Source: Pedobacter polaris (GTDB lineage Bacteria > Bacteroidota > Bacteroidia > Sphingobacteriales > Sphingobacteriaceae). From it: a DNA stretch of 64,000 bases. The position numbers were made by a program, and so were the translations under genes. The notes beneath the pieces are model-generated. The model had not been told where the DNA came from, ran no database searches, and saw only the letters and a program-made list of their open reading frames with translations. Location: contig NZ_SWBR01000001.1 of assembly GCF_005116505.1 (NCBI RefSeq), positions 248,001 through 312,000 of the forward strand, given 5' to 3'. This document shows positions 8,589 to 17,746 of this stretch, in pieces. Position 1 is the stretch's first letter. Each line of letters begins with the position of its first letter.

Positions 8589-9497
8589 CTACAACCAATT
8601 GTTTGCTGTCATCCAATTCTTTAAAGTATCAAACCACACTTCTTTTGTTGTTTTGTTATTTAAACCAAACCCATGTCCACCTGCCTGATAGATATGCATC
8701 TCTGCAGGGACTTTGAATTTAGCTAAGTTCTCATTATACATTAAGCTGTTCTTAACCGGTACGGTAACATCATTATTTGCATGAACTAAAAATGCTGGTG
8801 GTGTTTGTGCATTAATGTGGTTTTGGTTAGAGAAATAATTTCTTTGTGCTTGTGTAGGTTCATCGCCCAATAACCTCTTTACAGAACCAGCATGAGTTAC
8901 TGTCCCGAAACTTATTACCGGATAAACTAGTACAGAAAAATCTGGACGTAGGCTTACGTTTTCTTGGTTATCAATTTTCATATCACCATAATGAACGCTT
9001 AAGCTTGAAGCTAAATGCCCACCTGCAGAGAAGCCCATAATGCCAATTTTATTAGTTTGAATGCCCCAAACACTCGCATTTTTACGTACCAAATAAATAG
9101 CCTGTAAGGCATCTTGTAAGGGAGCCATGGTTTTATCAACCATAATAGTATCATTTGGTAAACGATATTTTAATACAAAAGCAGTTACACCAACTTCAGC
9201 AAACTTTTTGGCTACATCATATCCTTCTTTTCCAATAGCTAAAATGCTATAGCCCCCGCCTGGACAAATAATTATTGCTGTACCATTTGGTTTAGCTGGA
9301 GCAAAAACAGTTAGTGTAGGATCTGTAACACGACTAACCCTTGAAACACCATCTTTACCTGTAACTATATTTTCTTTAAAATTAGCAGGAGGTGTTTTTG
9401 AACCCGGTATTGTACCTTTATAAAGTGGAATTACTTCTTGCGCATTAGCATTTAACACCACAAAAAGCAAAGTTGTCAAAATCAATAATCTTTTCAT
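8589..9497 (-). CDS. Secreted alpha/beta hydrolase (acetyl-esterase / BD-FAE-like)
   Basis: 302 residues with a signal peptide cleaved after ANA and Gln next. The oxyanion motif CPGGGYSILA is near residue 78, the nucleophile elbow GFSAGG is near 155, and AFLVHANNDVTVPVKN and GGHGFG carry the acid and His of the triad. The sequence resembles the xylan acetyl-esterase/endo-1,4-beta-xylanase-B-like esterases of Bacteroidetes. The likely action is deacylation of carbohydrate esters in the periplasm; the exact substrate is unknown. There is no carbohydrate-utilisation locus (SusCD) next to it. Confidence 0.82.
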   Translation of the reverse strand: MKRLLILTTLLFVVLNANAQEVIPLYKGTIPGSKTPPANFKENIVTGKDGVSRVSRVTDPTLTVFAPAKPNGTAIIICPGGGYSILAIGKEGYDVAKKFAEVGVTAFVLKYRLPNDTIMVDKTMAPLQDALQAIYLVRKNASVWGIQTNKIGIMGFSAGGHLASSLSVHYGDMKIDNQENVSLRPDFSVLVYPVISFGTVTHAGSVKRLLGDEPTQAQRNYFSNQNHINAQTPPAFLVHANNDVTVPVKNSLMYNENLAKFKVPAEMHIYQAGGHGFGLNNKTTKEVWFDTLKNWMTANNWL

Positions 9498-9554
9498 TTA
9501 ATAATTTATTACAATTTAAAAGTATTAAAAATATTGTTGAATTCTATGAATTAC

Positions 9555-9613
9555 CGTCACCCTGATTCACTCAGGGTCTTTCCTGTATTACATGCTGAAA
9601 ATTCAGCATGATG
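9555..9613. repeat. Double-hairpin dispersed repeat
   Basis: Two stems follow each other: ACCCTGA/TCAGGGT at 9558-9576 and CATGCTGA/TCAGCATG at 9591-9610. The layout CGTCACCCTGA...CAGCATGATG is a recurrent intergenic element type in Bacteroidetes. It lies just past the stop of prfB, so it may also affect 3' ends, but there is no T-run. Confidence 0.5.
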
Positions 9614-9626
9614 ATTATTTCACGAT

Positions 9627-10704
9627 CTAACTAAACTCCATCAAATATGCTTTCAAGAAATCATTAATATCTCCATCTAACACTGCTTGGGGATTAGAAG
9701 TTTGAAAATTTGTTCTATGATCTTTTACTCTCCTATCATCCAAAACATAGCTTCTAATTTGCGAGCCCCATTCAATCTTCTTTTTAGAACCTTCAATTAA
9801 TGCCGTCTCTTCATCACGTTTACGTTGCTCTATTTCATACAATTGAGATTTTAATAGGCGCAAAGCGTTCTCCTTATTTTGTAATTGAGAACGTGATTCT
9901 TGATTTTTAATGATAATGCCAGATGGTTTGTGGTATAAACGAACAGCAGTTTCTACTTTATTTACATTTTGTCCGCCAGCACCACCAGCTCTAAAAGTTT
10001 CAAACTCTACATCAGCAGGGTTAATGTCTATATGAATCGTGTCATCAACCAATGGATAAACATAAACTGAAGCAAAAGAAGTATGTCTACGAGCATTTGA
10101 ATCAAATGGAGATATCCTTACCAAACGATGAACACCATTTTCTCCTTTTAGATAACCATAGGCAAACTCGCCTGCAATTTCTATCGTTACAGATTTAATT
10201 CCTGCAACCTCACCTTCGTTATAATCTTGCTCTGTTACTTTGTAGCCATTTTTTTCTGCCCACATCAAGTACATTCGCATTAACATGTAAGCCCAATCGC
10301 AACTTTCTGTTCCGCCTGCGCCAGCTGTAATTTGAACCACAGCATTTAAAGAATCTTGTTTGGTTTTGAGCATATTCATCAGCTCTAAACCCTCTACTTC
10401 TTTTAAACTTAAATTAAATTGTTCTTGTAGTTCCTGCTCAGTGGCATCGCCATTTTGGAAAAATTCATAAAGCACTTCAGCATCTTCTACAGCTGCATTA
10501 GCCTTTTGCCATCCATCTGTCCATATTTTTTTTGAATTGATTGCTGCAATATGTTTTTCGGCTTTTTTCGGGTCGTCCCAAAAATTTGGTTGCAAGGTTA
10601 GTTCTTGCTCTATACGAATATCTTCTAGTTTATCTTCAACGTCAAAGATACCTCCTCAGCGACGTAACTCTGTCCCTTAAATCCTGTACTTGTTCTTTAG
10701 TCAT
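9627..10704 (-). CDS. prfB: Peptide chain release factor 2, with programmed +1 frameshift
   Basis: The gene starts at ATG 10704, reads 20 codons ([20 protein letters not shown]), meets TGA at 10644-10642, and continues in the +1 frame from GAC at 10643. The product is 358 residues, the usual RF2 length. [15 protein letters not shown] carries the SPF stop-codon recognition tripeptide. [18 protein letters not shown] carries the GGQ motif that triggers peptidyl-tRNA hydrolysis. RF2 reads UGA and UAA, so shifting at UGA is autoregulatory. An in-frame TTG at 10595 could be mistaken for the start, but the upstream part is clearly coding. It is transcribed alone. Confidence 0.95.
10641..10656 (-). 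promoter_or_regulatory. prfB recoding site: AGGAGG, TAT, CTT-TGA-C slip site
   Basis: On the minus strand AGGAGG (10656-10651) is followed by TAT and CTTTGAC (10647-10641). This is nearly the E. coli arrangement, in which an internal Shine-Dalgarno pairs with 16S rRNA and helps tRNA-Leu slip from CUU to UUU at the UGA. It is notable because the start codons in this window do not carry such sequences. Confidence 0.92.
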
Positions 10705-10901
10705 AATGGCAAATATATGTAAATAGAAGGTTAAAGACTAAAGCTTAAAGTAGAAAGTGATAGAATTTGAAGCGCAAGGTAATTGCAAATATTAGAGTAC
10801 AGTCCCGCCATACACTTTATTTCGCCCTTCGTAAACTTCGGGCTACATGCTCGTTTCTGTCGGGGCTAAAATTAATGGTTTCTTCAGTGATAAAAGAAAA
10901 A

Positions 10902-11504
10902 TTAACTGAGTTCAACTTCAGTTGTTTCAGTTTCTAAAATTCTACCATCTGATAAAGTAATTCTAACTTTAAATTTATGCTTTTTACTACTGGTTGGTTT
11001 AACTTGTAAAAAAATGCCTTCGTAAAAAGCACTTACCGAACTACCGTTAAAATCTTTTAAAGATTTAATGTAATCAGCTATTGAAACCATTTCAGTATAT
11101 CTTTTTGCCTTGAAATATAAACTGAGATCGGTATTTTTTGGATGACTAGCATCAAAATCATTATTTGAAAATATTTCTATAGATAGGATGTCCTCCTTGG
11201 CTATAAAATTATCCTCTGAGCAACTGCAAGCATGAGCGGTTTGCATCAATCCCCAGTTTATTCGTTGTTTCCTTAAGGCAATTTGCTCAGTAAGCAACTG
11301 AATCTGAATACCATAATTAGCACTAGAAATTATTCCAGCATTTGTAACCATGGGCTGTGGCAAAGAAGCATCCATATTTTTAAGAGACAATCCCTTTTTG
11401 GTAAAATAAATTGTTTTAATTGGTCCACAATTACAATCTACACATCCAGAAATAAGCTGTAAAATTAGAGCTAATGCGAAAACAAAAAATATCTTTTTTA
11501 TCAT
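10902..11504 (-). CDS. Predicted lipoprotein of unknown function
   Basis: 200 residues. The lipoprotein signal peptide ends in LISGC (Cys at about residue 21), followed by the Cys-rich start VDCNCG. A further pair CSCSE lies near residue 113. The C-terminal part (KFKVRITLSDGRILETETTE) looks like a beta-sandwich edge. I do not recognise the family. It is transcribed leftward and preceded by a long inverted repeat (11542-11608). Lipidation and periplasmic location are inferred from the lipobox alone. Confidence 0.6.
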   Translation of the reverse strand: MIKKIFFVFALALILQLISGCVDCNCGPIKTIYFTKKGLSLKNMDASLPQPMVTNAGIISSANYGIQIQLLTEQIALRKQRINWGLMQTAHACSCSEDNFIAKEDILSIEIFSNNDFDASHPKNTDLSLYFKAKRYTEMVSIADYIKSLKDFNGSSVSAFYEGIFLQVKPTSSKKHKFKVRITLSDGRILETETTEVELS

Positions 11505-11541
11505 TATGAATATTAATTAATTTAAAATGTCTCGTTTACTC

Positions 11542-11608
11542 CCATGGTCTGTGGCTAACAGAACAAAATTCAAAACCCTATAAGTGTTCTGTTAGCCACA
11601 GACCACGG
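11542..11608. repeat. Long near-perfect inverted repeat, 24-nt arms
   Basis: The arms 11542-11565 and 11585-11608 pair at 23 of 24 positions around a 19-nt loop. The core arm is GGTCTGTGGCTAACAGAAC. It lies between the stop of the M20 peptidase and the start of the lipoprotein, both leftward. There is no T-run on either side, so it is not a standard intrinsic terminator. The GGTCTGTG/CACAGACC portion also makes the stem of the terminator at 3540-3567. Confidence 0.7.
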
Positions 11609-11654
11609 TTAAAGATAAGTGAAATGATGGTTATGGTCTATTACATTGGCCACT

Positions 11655-12959
11655 TTACCTCTTCATCCCCATATAATCCAATGTTAAATTACACAAAGCT
11701 TTTACGCCTAAAGTAAATCCACTCTCGTCTAAAAAGAAATCTGGTGTATGGTGTGATGGCGCTTTCAAAGGGTCTTGGTCTTTTGGCATTCCTCCTAAAA
11801 AGAAGAACAAGCCAGGAACTTTTTCTTGATAAAAAGAGAAATCTTCGGCACCTGTAACTGGAGCTTTTAATTTCACATTGGCAGCACCAGCCGTAGATTG
11901 TAGACTTGGCAGCATCTTTTCGGTTAAAGCAATATCGTTAAACGTTACTGGATAATGTGCGCTATAAGGAATAACCACTTCAACTTTTGCCCCAGCAGCT
12001 TCTCCTGTTTTTACAGCAATTGTTTTAATGCGTTCGATGAACATCTTTTCATCCTCAGGTGTAAAATTCCTTACTGTACCTAACATTTCTACTTTCTCAG
12101 GAATGATGTTAGAACGAACTCCACCTTGTATCATCCCTATGGTAACTACACCAGGATTTTCTGTAATATTTAAGTTTCTACTCACAATTGTTTGTAAACT
12201 ATTAATGATTTGTGCAGAAACTACAATTGGATCTACACTACTCCAAGGATAAGCACCATGCGCCTGTTTTCCAGTAACAGTAATTTTCATATCGTTAACA
12301 GCAGCCATTGTACCCCCTGGACGATAAGTAATTTGACCAACTGGCGTTTGAGAATTGATATGTAATCCAAAAATCACGTCTACTTTTGGATTTTGTAGAA
12401 CACCTTCCTTCACCATTAATTCAGCCCCACCCTCTTCACCTACTGGCGCTCCCTCTTCTGCAGGCTGAAAGATGAATTTTACCGTTCCAGCTAAATCCTT
12501 TTTCATGCTTGATAAGACTTCGGCAACACCCATTAAAATTGCCATATGACTATCATGTCCACATGCATGCATTACCCCAACTTCTTGACCATTATAGGTT
12601 GTTTTAGCTTTTGAGGTAAAGGGCAATTGAATCCTTTCTGTAACAGGAAGCGCGTCCATATCTGCCCTTAAAGCTACAACCGGACCCGGTTTACCCCCCA
12701 CTAAAATACCAACCACACCAGTTTGGGCAACTCCAGTTTTTACTTCTATACCTAAAGATTGTAAGTGTTTAGCAATTATTGCTGCGGTTCTATTTTCTAA
12801 ATTCCCTAATTCTGGATGTTCATGAAAATCCCTTCGCCAGCCGATCACTTTTTGAGAGAGTGCATCAGCTCTATTTGACACATCGATTTTTTGCTTTGTG
12901 TTTTGCGCTTGTAAAAATATTGGAAATATTAAAAGACTTATCAAGCAGAGTTTTTTCAT
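11655..12959 (-). CDS. Exported M20 family amidohydrolase (hippurate hydrolase-like)
   Basis: 434 residues from ATG 12959. A TTG 18 nt upstream is in frame, but the ATG gives the cleaner signal peptide MKKLCLISLLIF, cleaved LQA|Q. Metal and catalytic motifs are ADMDALPVTE, HACGHDSHMA, PAEEGAPVGEEGG, GLHINSQTPVG and GAEDFSFYQ, diagnostic of the M20D aminoacylase/carboxypeptidase group with a dinuclear metal site and a swivelling dimerisation domain. Substrates are typically N-acyl amino acids; the exact one is unknown. A cytoplasmic paralog is at 26844-28025, so the cell has both an exported and a cytoplasmic version in this neighbourhood. Confidence 0.88.
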   Translation of the reverse strand: MKKLCLISLLIFPIFLQAQNTKQKIDVSNRADALSQKVIGWRRDFHEHPELGNLENRTAAIIAKHLQSLGIEVKTGVAQTGVVGILVGGKPGPVVALRADMDALPVTERIQLPFTSKAKTTYNGQEVGVMHACGHDSHMAILMGVAEVLSSMKKDLAGTVKFIFQPAEEGAPVGEEGGAELMVKEGVLQNPKVDVIFGLHINSQTPVGQITYRPGGTMAAVNDMKITVTGKQAHGAYPWSSVDPIVVSAQIINSLQTIVSRNLNITENPGVVTIGMIQGGVRSNIIPEKVEMLGTVRNFTPEDEKMFIERIKTIAVKTGEAAGAKVEVVIPYSAHYPVTFNDIALTEKMLPSLQSTAGAANVKLKAPVTGAEDFSFYQEKVPGLFFFLGGMPKDQDPLKAPSHHTPDFFLDESGFTLGVKALCNLTLDYMGMKR

Positions 12960-12994
12960 TATCAATTGGTTTTTCAACTAATATAATGAAAATC

Positions 12995-13033
12995 AATTAA
13001 GCTGCATTTATTCTAAACAAACACAGCTTAATT
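12995..13033 (-). terminator. Stem-loop after the DUF937-like gene
   Basis: A perfect 10-bp stem AATTAAGCTG/CAGCTTAATT encloses a 19-nt loop, directly past the stop of the leftward gene at 13035. On the minus strand the following bases are only moderately T-rich, so termination is plausible but not certain. Confidence 0.45.
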
Positions 13034-13034
13034 A

Positions 13035-13553
13035 TTAGTTAAACAAACCTTTTAATTTATCTAGCATGCCGCCACCAGCTACCTCACCACTTTGAGCCTG
13101 ATTCTGATTCCCGCCATTAAACATTTCCATTACATCAGTTAAGTCAAATTTACCATCACTCCCGCCTGCTAATTTCCCTAGTACATCTTGTATGTTAAAA
13201 GAACTGTCATTAGGATCGTTAGTCTTACCAGCAAGTTTACTAAGGATTACAGGAATAATTGAAGCACCAATACTTTTAGCTGTTTCAGCGTTGATCCCGA
13301 AGCCTGCTAATTTCTCAGTTAAACTAGAAGTTGCTTGTTGTACTACCGGGCTACTTTCGGTTGCCTCTCCCTTGTTAAAAATATTGGCAACTTCAGCAGC
13401 ATTTCCTGAAGTTAGCTGTTCTTTTAACGTATCAAAGATTGAGCTTGATGCTGCTTGTATTGCATTATCGTTTTGTTCATTTGGCACTGCTGCATTGTTT
13501 ACAATTGCATCTTTTGCGTTATCTCTTACTAACTGTTCTAAATTTTCTAACAT
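13035..13553 (-). CDS. DUF937/YidB-like small protein
   Basis: 172 residues, soluble. Low-complexity helical segments rich in Ala, Asn and Gln are followed by LAGFGINAETAKSIGASIIP and VILSKLAGK. A glycine-rich hinge (GGSDGKFDLTDVMEMFNGGN) precedes the C-terminal MLDKLKGLF amphipathic helix. The pattern fits DUF937 and related Bacteroidetes proteins. Function is unknown. It is divergent from pgi with about 50 nt between the starts. Confidence 0.6.
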   Translation of the reverse strand: MLENLEQLVRDNAKDAIVNNAAVPNEQNDNAIQAASSSIFDTLKEQLTSGNAAEVANIFNKGEATESSPVVQQATSSLTEKLAGFGINAETAKSIGASIIPVILSKLAGKTNDPNDSSFNIQDVLGKLAGGSDGKFDLTDVMEMFNGGNQNQAQSGEVAGGGMLDKLKGLFN

Positions 13554-13603
13554 GATTTTTGGTTCTGGTTAATTTTGTACTTTTACATATTAAACAATCA
13601 ATT

Positions 13604-15250
13604 ATGCTACCAAAAATAAATTTCACAGAAACTACTGCATATAAATATCTTACTGACCATTTTATAGATATTAGCCAAACCGACATTAAGCATTTATTTA
13701 CTCAAGATGGGGAACGTTTCAAAAAATTTTCCATCCTTTTTGAAGATATTTTAGTCGATTTCTCTAAAAACCGTATCAATGACACAACCTTTGCTTTGTT
13801 AATTCAATTGGCTAAAGAATGTAAGTTGGCTGATGCTATTAAGGCAATGTATAGTGGCGATCAAATTAATCAGACCGAAGGTAGGCCTGTGTTACATATC
13901 GCTCTGCGTAACCAAAGTAATAAAGCAATTTTAGTTGATGGAAAAGATGTAATGCCTGATGTAAATGCGGTATTAGCTAAGATGGAGAAATTTAGCAATG
14001 CGATTATTTCAGAAGAATGGAAAGGATATACTGGTAAGGCAATTACAGATATTGTAAATATTGGTATTGGTGGTTCAGATTTAGGCCCTGTAATGGTTAC
14101 AGAAGCTTTGAAAGCTTATAAAACTAGGTTAAACCTACATTTCGTTTCTAATATTGATGGGACTCACTTAGCTGAAACATTAAAAGGGGTTAATCCTGAA
14201 ACTACTTTATTTTTAGTGGCTTCTAAAACTTTTACTACACAAGAAACCATGACTAATGCCCATAGCGCAAGAGAATGGTTTTTAAAAAGTGGAGCTAAGA
14301 AAGAAGATATAGCTAAACATTTTGCAGCACTTTCTACCAATGCAAAAGATGTTGCTGAGTTTGGGATTGATACGGAGAATATGTTCGAGTTTTGGGATTG
14401 GGTAGGTGGTAGATATTCTTTATGGAGTGCTATTGGATTATCGATCTCATTAGGTATTGGTTTTGCTAATTTTAAGCAACTTTTAGCTGGTGCACATGCT
14501 ACAGACCAACATTTTGAAAATACTCCTTTTGAAGAAAACATTCCTGTAATATTAGGTCTATTGGGTATTTGGTACATTAATTTTCATGGTGCAGAAACAC
14601 AAGCCATTTTACCATACGATCAGTATATGCATCGTTTTGCAGCCTATTTCCAGCAAGGAGATATGGAAAGTAATGGTAAACATGTAGACCGAAATGGCAA
14701 TAATGTTGATTATGAAACTGGCCCTGTTATTTGGGGAGAACCAGGTACAAACGGACAGCATGCTTTTTACCAATTGATACATCAAGGCACTAAATTAATT
14801 CCTTGTGACTTTATTGCTCCTGCACAAAGTTTAAATCCATTAGGAGAACATCATCCAATTTTATTGTCAAACTATTTTGCACAAACTGAGGCCTTAATGA
14901 ATGGAAAAAGTGAAGACGAAGTAGAGAAAGAGTTAAAAGAGGCAGGGAAATCCGAAAGTCAGGTAAAGGAACTTGCTCCATTTAAAGTGTTTGATGGTAA
15001 TCGTCCAACGAATTCAATTTTACTTAAAAAAGTAACTCCTTATACTTTGGGTAGTTTAATTGCGGTGTATGAACATAAAATATTTGTACAAGGTATAATT
15101 TGGAACATTTTCAGTTTTGACCAATGGGGAGTTGAACTAGGAAAACAATTGGCCCAAAAAATACAACCAGAATTAAAAGATGATGCTGAAATCACTACAC
15201 ATGATTCATCTACAAATGGATTAATTAATCAGTACAAGAGCTGGAGATAA
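13604..15250 (+). CDS. pgi: Glucose-6-phosphate isomerase
   Basis: 548 residues from ATG 13604. A longer in-frame opening from 13559 adds a non-homologous stretch and would overlap the divergent promoter region. The enzyme interconverts glucose-6-phosphate and fructose-6-phosphate in glycolysis and gluconeogenesis. Visible signatures are [18 protein letters not shown] (phosphate loop), [17 protein letters not shown] (PGI signature 1) and [13 protein letters not shown] (PGI signature 2, with the catalytic Lys). The length matches the long bacterial/eukaryotic PGI class. It is monocistronic, ended by a terminator at 15315. Confidence 0.96.
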   Translation: MLPKINFTETTAYKYLTDHFIDISQTDIKHLFTQDGERFKKFSILFEDILVDFSKNRINDTTFALLIQLAKECKLADAIKAMYSGDQINQTEGRPVLHIALRNQSNKAILVDGKDVMPDVNAVLAKMEKFSNAIISEEWKGYTGKAITDIVNIGIGGSDLGPVMVTEALKAYKTRLNLHFVSNIDGTHLAETLKGVNPETTLFLVASKTFTTQETMTNAHSAREWFLKSGAKKEDIAKHFAALSTNAKDVAEFGIDTENMFEFWDWVGGRYSLWSAIGLSISLGIGFANFKQLLAGAHATDQHFENTPFEENIPVILGLLGIWYINFHGAETQAILPYDQYMHRFAAYFQQGDMESNGKHVDRNGNNVDYETGPVIWGEPGTNGQHAFYQLIHQGTKLIPCDFIAPAQSLNPLGEHHPILLSNYFAQTEALMNGKSEDEVEKELKEAGKSESQVKELAPFKVFDGNRPTNSILLKKVTPYTLGSLIAVYEHKIFVQGIIWNIFSFDQWGVELGKQLAQKIQPELKDDAEITTHDSSTNGLINQYKSWR

Positions 15251-15314
15251 GAATTGTTCATTAGTCATTGGTTCATTTGTTGAGTCATTTAACTAATAAC
15301 TTAACACATATTAT

Positions 15315-15360
15315 AAATCGCCATATAGTTGAAACTCTCAATTAAATGGCGATTTTTCTT
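15315..15360 (+). terminator. Rho-independent terminator of pgi
   Basis: The arms AAATCGCCAT (15315-15324) and ATGGCGATTT (15346-15355) form a perfect 10-bp stem, followed by TTTCTTT. It lies 65 nt past the pgi stop. Confidence 0.75.
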
Positions 15361-15458
15361 TATAAGAAATTTTTATTCATAAATTTCTTTACCCAAGCAA
15401 CCTTTCTTAAAAAGTATCCGTAACTGCAAATATCAAACAACTCCTAATTGAGAATATT

Positions 15459-16010
15459 TTGCTAACACCCGAACTCATCAATGGCTGTATAGATAAAGAT
15501 AGAAAGAGTCAAAAAGAACTCTATCGGCAGTACTATGGCTATTCAATGCGAATTTGCTTGCGTTATGCAAAAAGTAAAGATGAAGCAGTTGAAATGGTAA
15601 ATGACGGATTTATGAAAATGTTTATGAATATGCACAAATATGACAGGCTGCGCTCATTTAATGCATGGATTAGTACCATAATGATTAACACATCGATAGA
15701 TTATTATAGAAACCGAATAAGAAAAATAGAAATGGAAGAACTAAATGCTAATCACGAAGTGGAAGATAGTGAAAACATTCTTTCTCATTTAAATTATGAG
15801 GACCTTATTAAACTGGTTCAAAAACTCTCTACTGCTTACAGAACGGTATTTAACCTATTTGCAATTGACGGTTTTACACATGAAGAAATTTCAGAGATGC
15901 TATCTATTTCTATTGGCACCTCTAAATCTAATCTTTTTAAGGCTAGAGAAAATTTAAAAAAAATGTTGGCTGATGCACCTATTTCAGATCAACGAAAAAT
16001 TAATTATTGA
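15459..16010 (+). CDS. ECF-family RNA polymerase sigma factor
   Basis: 183 residues. Region 2 is visible as YGYSMRICLRYAKSKDEAVE and FNAWISTIMINTSIDYYR. Region 4 is LSTAYRTVFNLFAIDGFTHE followed by EISEMLSISIGTSKSNLFKA. The best start is a TTG at 15459, since no in-frame ATG lies upstream before a stop, and it gives the family-typical opening MLTPELINGCIDKDRKSQKE. It heads a tight operon with a membrane-anchored barrel protein, YceI, DUF5777 and a Rieske lipoprotein. The next gene starts 1 nt after its stop. Regulation by that neighbour, as an anti-sigma-like partner, is inferred from context. Confidence 0.88.
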   Translation: MLTPELINGCIDKDRKSQKELYRQYYGYSMRICLRYAKSKDEAVEMVNDGFMKMFMNMHKYDRLRSFNAWISTIMINTSIDYYRNRIRKIEMEELNANHEVEDSENILSHLNYEDLIKLVQKLSTAYRTVFNLFAIDGFTHEEISEMLSISIGTSKSNLFKARENLKKMLADAPISDQRKINY

Positions 16011-16011
16011 G

Positions 16012-17196
16012 ATGAAAGAGTTGAATGATAATGATTTTGATCAGGCTTTTAAAACTAGGATAACTGAAGAGTTTCCTGAGTTTGAGGAAGAGTCATGGTT
16101 AAAGATGGAGAAGAAGTTACGTAAAAGAGAAAGGGTTACATTTTTAAGATATGCAAGTATCTTATTACTGTTGTTATCATTTGGCGCTACATTTTATATT
16201 TTAAATAGAAAGAATGAAGCTAAAACAGATACAGTTGTAGTAGAAAACATCAAAAATAGAACTAAAGTTAGCCCGCAATTAACTAAACCATCACAAGAAG
16301 AAGTGGCATTAGATGATAAATCAATAGCTAAAAACATTAAACAAACTCCTAATGTGGTTAATCAAGGTTTTGAAGTTATTCAATCTAATATTGCTCCTGC
16401 TAAAAATCCAATACCAATAGCAAATACTCCTGTTCAAAATTCATCAAATGCTAATATCAAGAACAATCAAGAAGCAGTAGTTGTATCACAAGGGCAACCT
16501 GCAGATCAAGCTCAACAAGATGTAATTGCTAGTTCAGATCCTGTAATAAAAGGAATAGATTTAGTAAAACCAAAAACTGAAATACAAACAAAAGTTAAAA
16601 GAAAAATCCCAATTAGTGTAGCCATATTAGCAGGGCCTGATTTTAGCTCTACAAGTTCACTTATTGGTGGTAAAAGTGGAGTAACTATTGGATTTACAGT
16701 TGGAATTGGTTTAACCAAGAAACTAAGTTTACAAACCGGAATGAGTTACGGAAGTAAAAATTATTCTGCCAGTGCTTATGATTATACATTTAATAATCCT
16801 ACTGCCAATAAAGCAAATTTCTCTGGAATTAATGCAGCCTGTAAGGTTATTGAAATTCCACTAAGGGCTTCTTATAATATAAGTGAAAACCAAAAAAGAA
16901 GCATTGAGCTTAATGCCGGCCTCTCTACTTATTTGATGACAAAGGAAAATTATGTTTTTAAATATAATCAGACATTAAATAGAGCAGATAGAATTACAAA
17001 TGTCTCAAATGCTAATCAACATTATTTAGGCGTAATAGACTTGTCAGCAACCTATAATATTAAATTAAAGAATAAAAAATTCGCTTTTGGTATGGAACCC
17101 TACATCAAAATTCCTTTAACTGGCATAGGAGAAGGTAGCGTTCCATTAAAATCAAGTGGTATATCATTAAAACTTCGTTATGATTTCAATAAATAA
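16012..17196 (+). CDS. Single-pass membrane protein with C-terminal outer-membrane-barrel-like domain (candidate anti-sigma partner)
   Basis: 394 residues from ATG 16012 (an earlier in-frame ATG at 15973 lies inside the sigma gene). Residues 1-42 are charged and presumably cytoplasmic. A membrane segment spans 43-64 (LRYASILLLLLSFGATFYIL), followed by a long Asn/Gln/Pro-rich linker to about 195. A domain of alternating strands from about 200 onward (SVAILAGPDFSS, VGIGLTKKLSLQTGMSYGSK, GVIDLSATYNIKLK, ISLKLRYDF) resembles the OMP_b-brl_2 barrel fold. There is no cleavable signal peptide. Its position after an ECF sigma gene and its topology suggest a sigma regulator. That is inference, since no ZAS or FecR motif is seen. 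Confidence 0.65.
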   Translation: MKELNDNDFDQAFKTRITEEFPEFEEESWLKMEKKLRKRERVTFLRYASILLLLLSFGATFYILNRKNEAKTDTVVVENIKNRTKVSPQLTKPSQEEVALDDKSIAKNIKQTPNVVNQGFEVIQSNIAPAKNPIPIANTPVQNSSNANIKNNQEAVVVSQGQPADQAQQDVIASSDPVIKGIDLVKPKTEIQTKVKRKIPISVAILAGPDFSSTSSLIGGKSGVTIGFTVGIGLTKKLSLQTGMSYGSKNYSASAYDYTFNNPTANKANFSGINAACKVIEIPLRASYNISENQKRSIELNAGLSTYLMTKENYVFKYNQTLNRADRITNVSNANQHYLGVIDLSATYNIKLKNKKFAFGMEPYIKIPLTGIGEGSVPLKSSGISLKLRYDFNK

Positions 17197-17740
17197 GAAC
17201 AAATTCATATTGCTGGTGCTAGTCTGTTTGACATGTATATACAATGTAAATGCACAAACATTTATTAGTCGAAACGTTAAGATTAACATATTTTCATCAA
17301 CCCCTGTTGAAGATATTAAAGCAGCTAGTAATGGTGGAAATGCTGTTTTAATAACATCAACACAAGAAATAGCCGTACAACTGGCCATTAAAAGCTTATC
17401 ATTTGATAAAAAGTTAATGCAAGAGCATTTTAATGAAAACTACATGGAAAGTGATAAGTATCCATTAGCAAAGTTTAAAGGAAATTTTGAGCCAAAGATT
17501 GATTGGAGCAAAGATGGTGAATATACTGTTGCTGCAAAAGGAATCTTATCTGTTCATGGTATAGATCAACCGAGAACAATAACAGGAAAAATAGCCATCA
17601 AAAATGGAATGATAACTCTCAATTCTAATTTCGATGTTGCCTGCGCTGCTCATAAAATTAAAATCCCAAGTTTAGTGTTTACCAAAATAGCTGAAGTGAT
17701 AAAAATAAATATACAAGCAACATTAACCTCCCTAAAATAA
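17180..17740 (+). CDS. YceI-like family protein (exported)
   Basis: 186 residues. The signal peptide is cleaved VNA|Q. The body has the YceI lipocalin-like pattern: VKINIFSSTPVEDIKAAS, then AIKSLSFDKKLMQEHFNENY, SDKYPLAKFKGNF and KGILSVHGIDQPRTITGKI. YceI proteins bind amphiphilic isoprenoids such as polyprenyl quinones in a long barrel. It overlaps the preceding gene by 17 nt, so the two are probably translationally coupled. Next to a Rieske protein, a quinone or redox-related role in the periplasm is plausible but inferred. Confidence 0.85.
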   Translation: MISINKNKFILLVLVCLTCIYNVNAQTFISRNVKINIFSSTPVEDIKAASNGGNAVLITSTQEIAVQLAIKSLSFDKKLMQEHFNENYMESDKYPLAKFKGNFEPKIDWSKDGEYTVAAKGILSVHGIDQPRTITGKIAIKNGMITLNSNFDVACAAHKIKIPSLVFTKIAEVIKINIQATLTSLK

Positions 17741-17746
17741 ATTATT

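Noticed and set aside
11542-11608. The long inverted repeat as a rho-independent terminator
   Set aside because: There is no T-run next to either arm, and the loop is long (19 nt). It is recorded as a repeat instead.
13559-13603. A 15-codon upstream extension of pgi
   Set aside because: It has no similarity to the PGI N-terminus and overlaps the divergent promoter region. ATG 13604 gives the normal 548-residue length.
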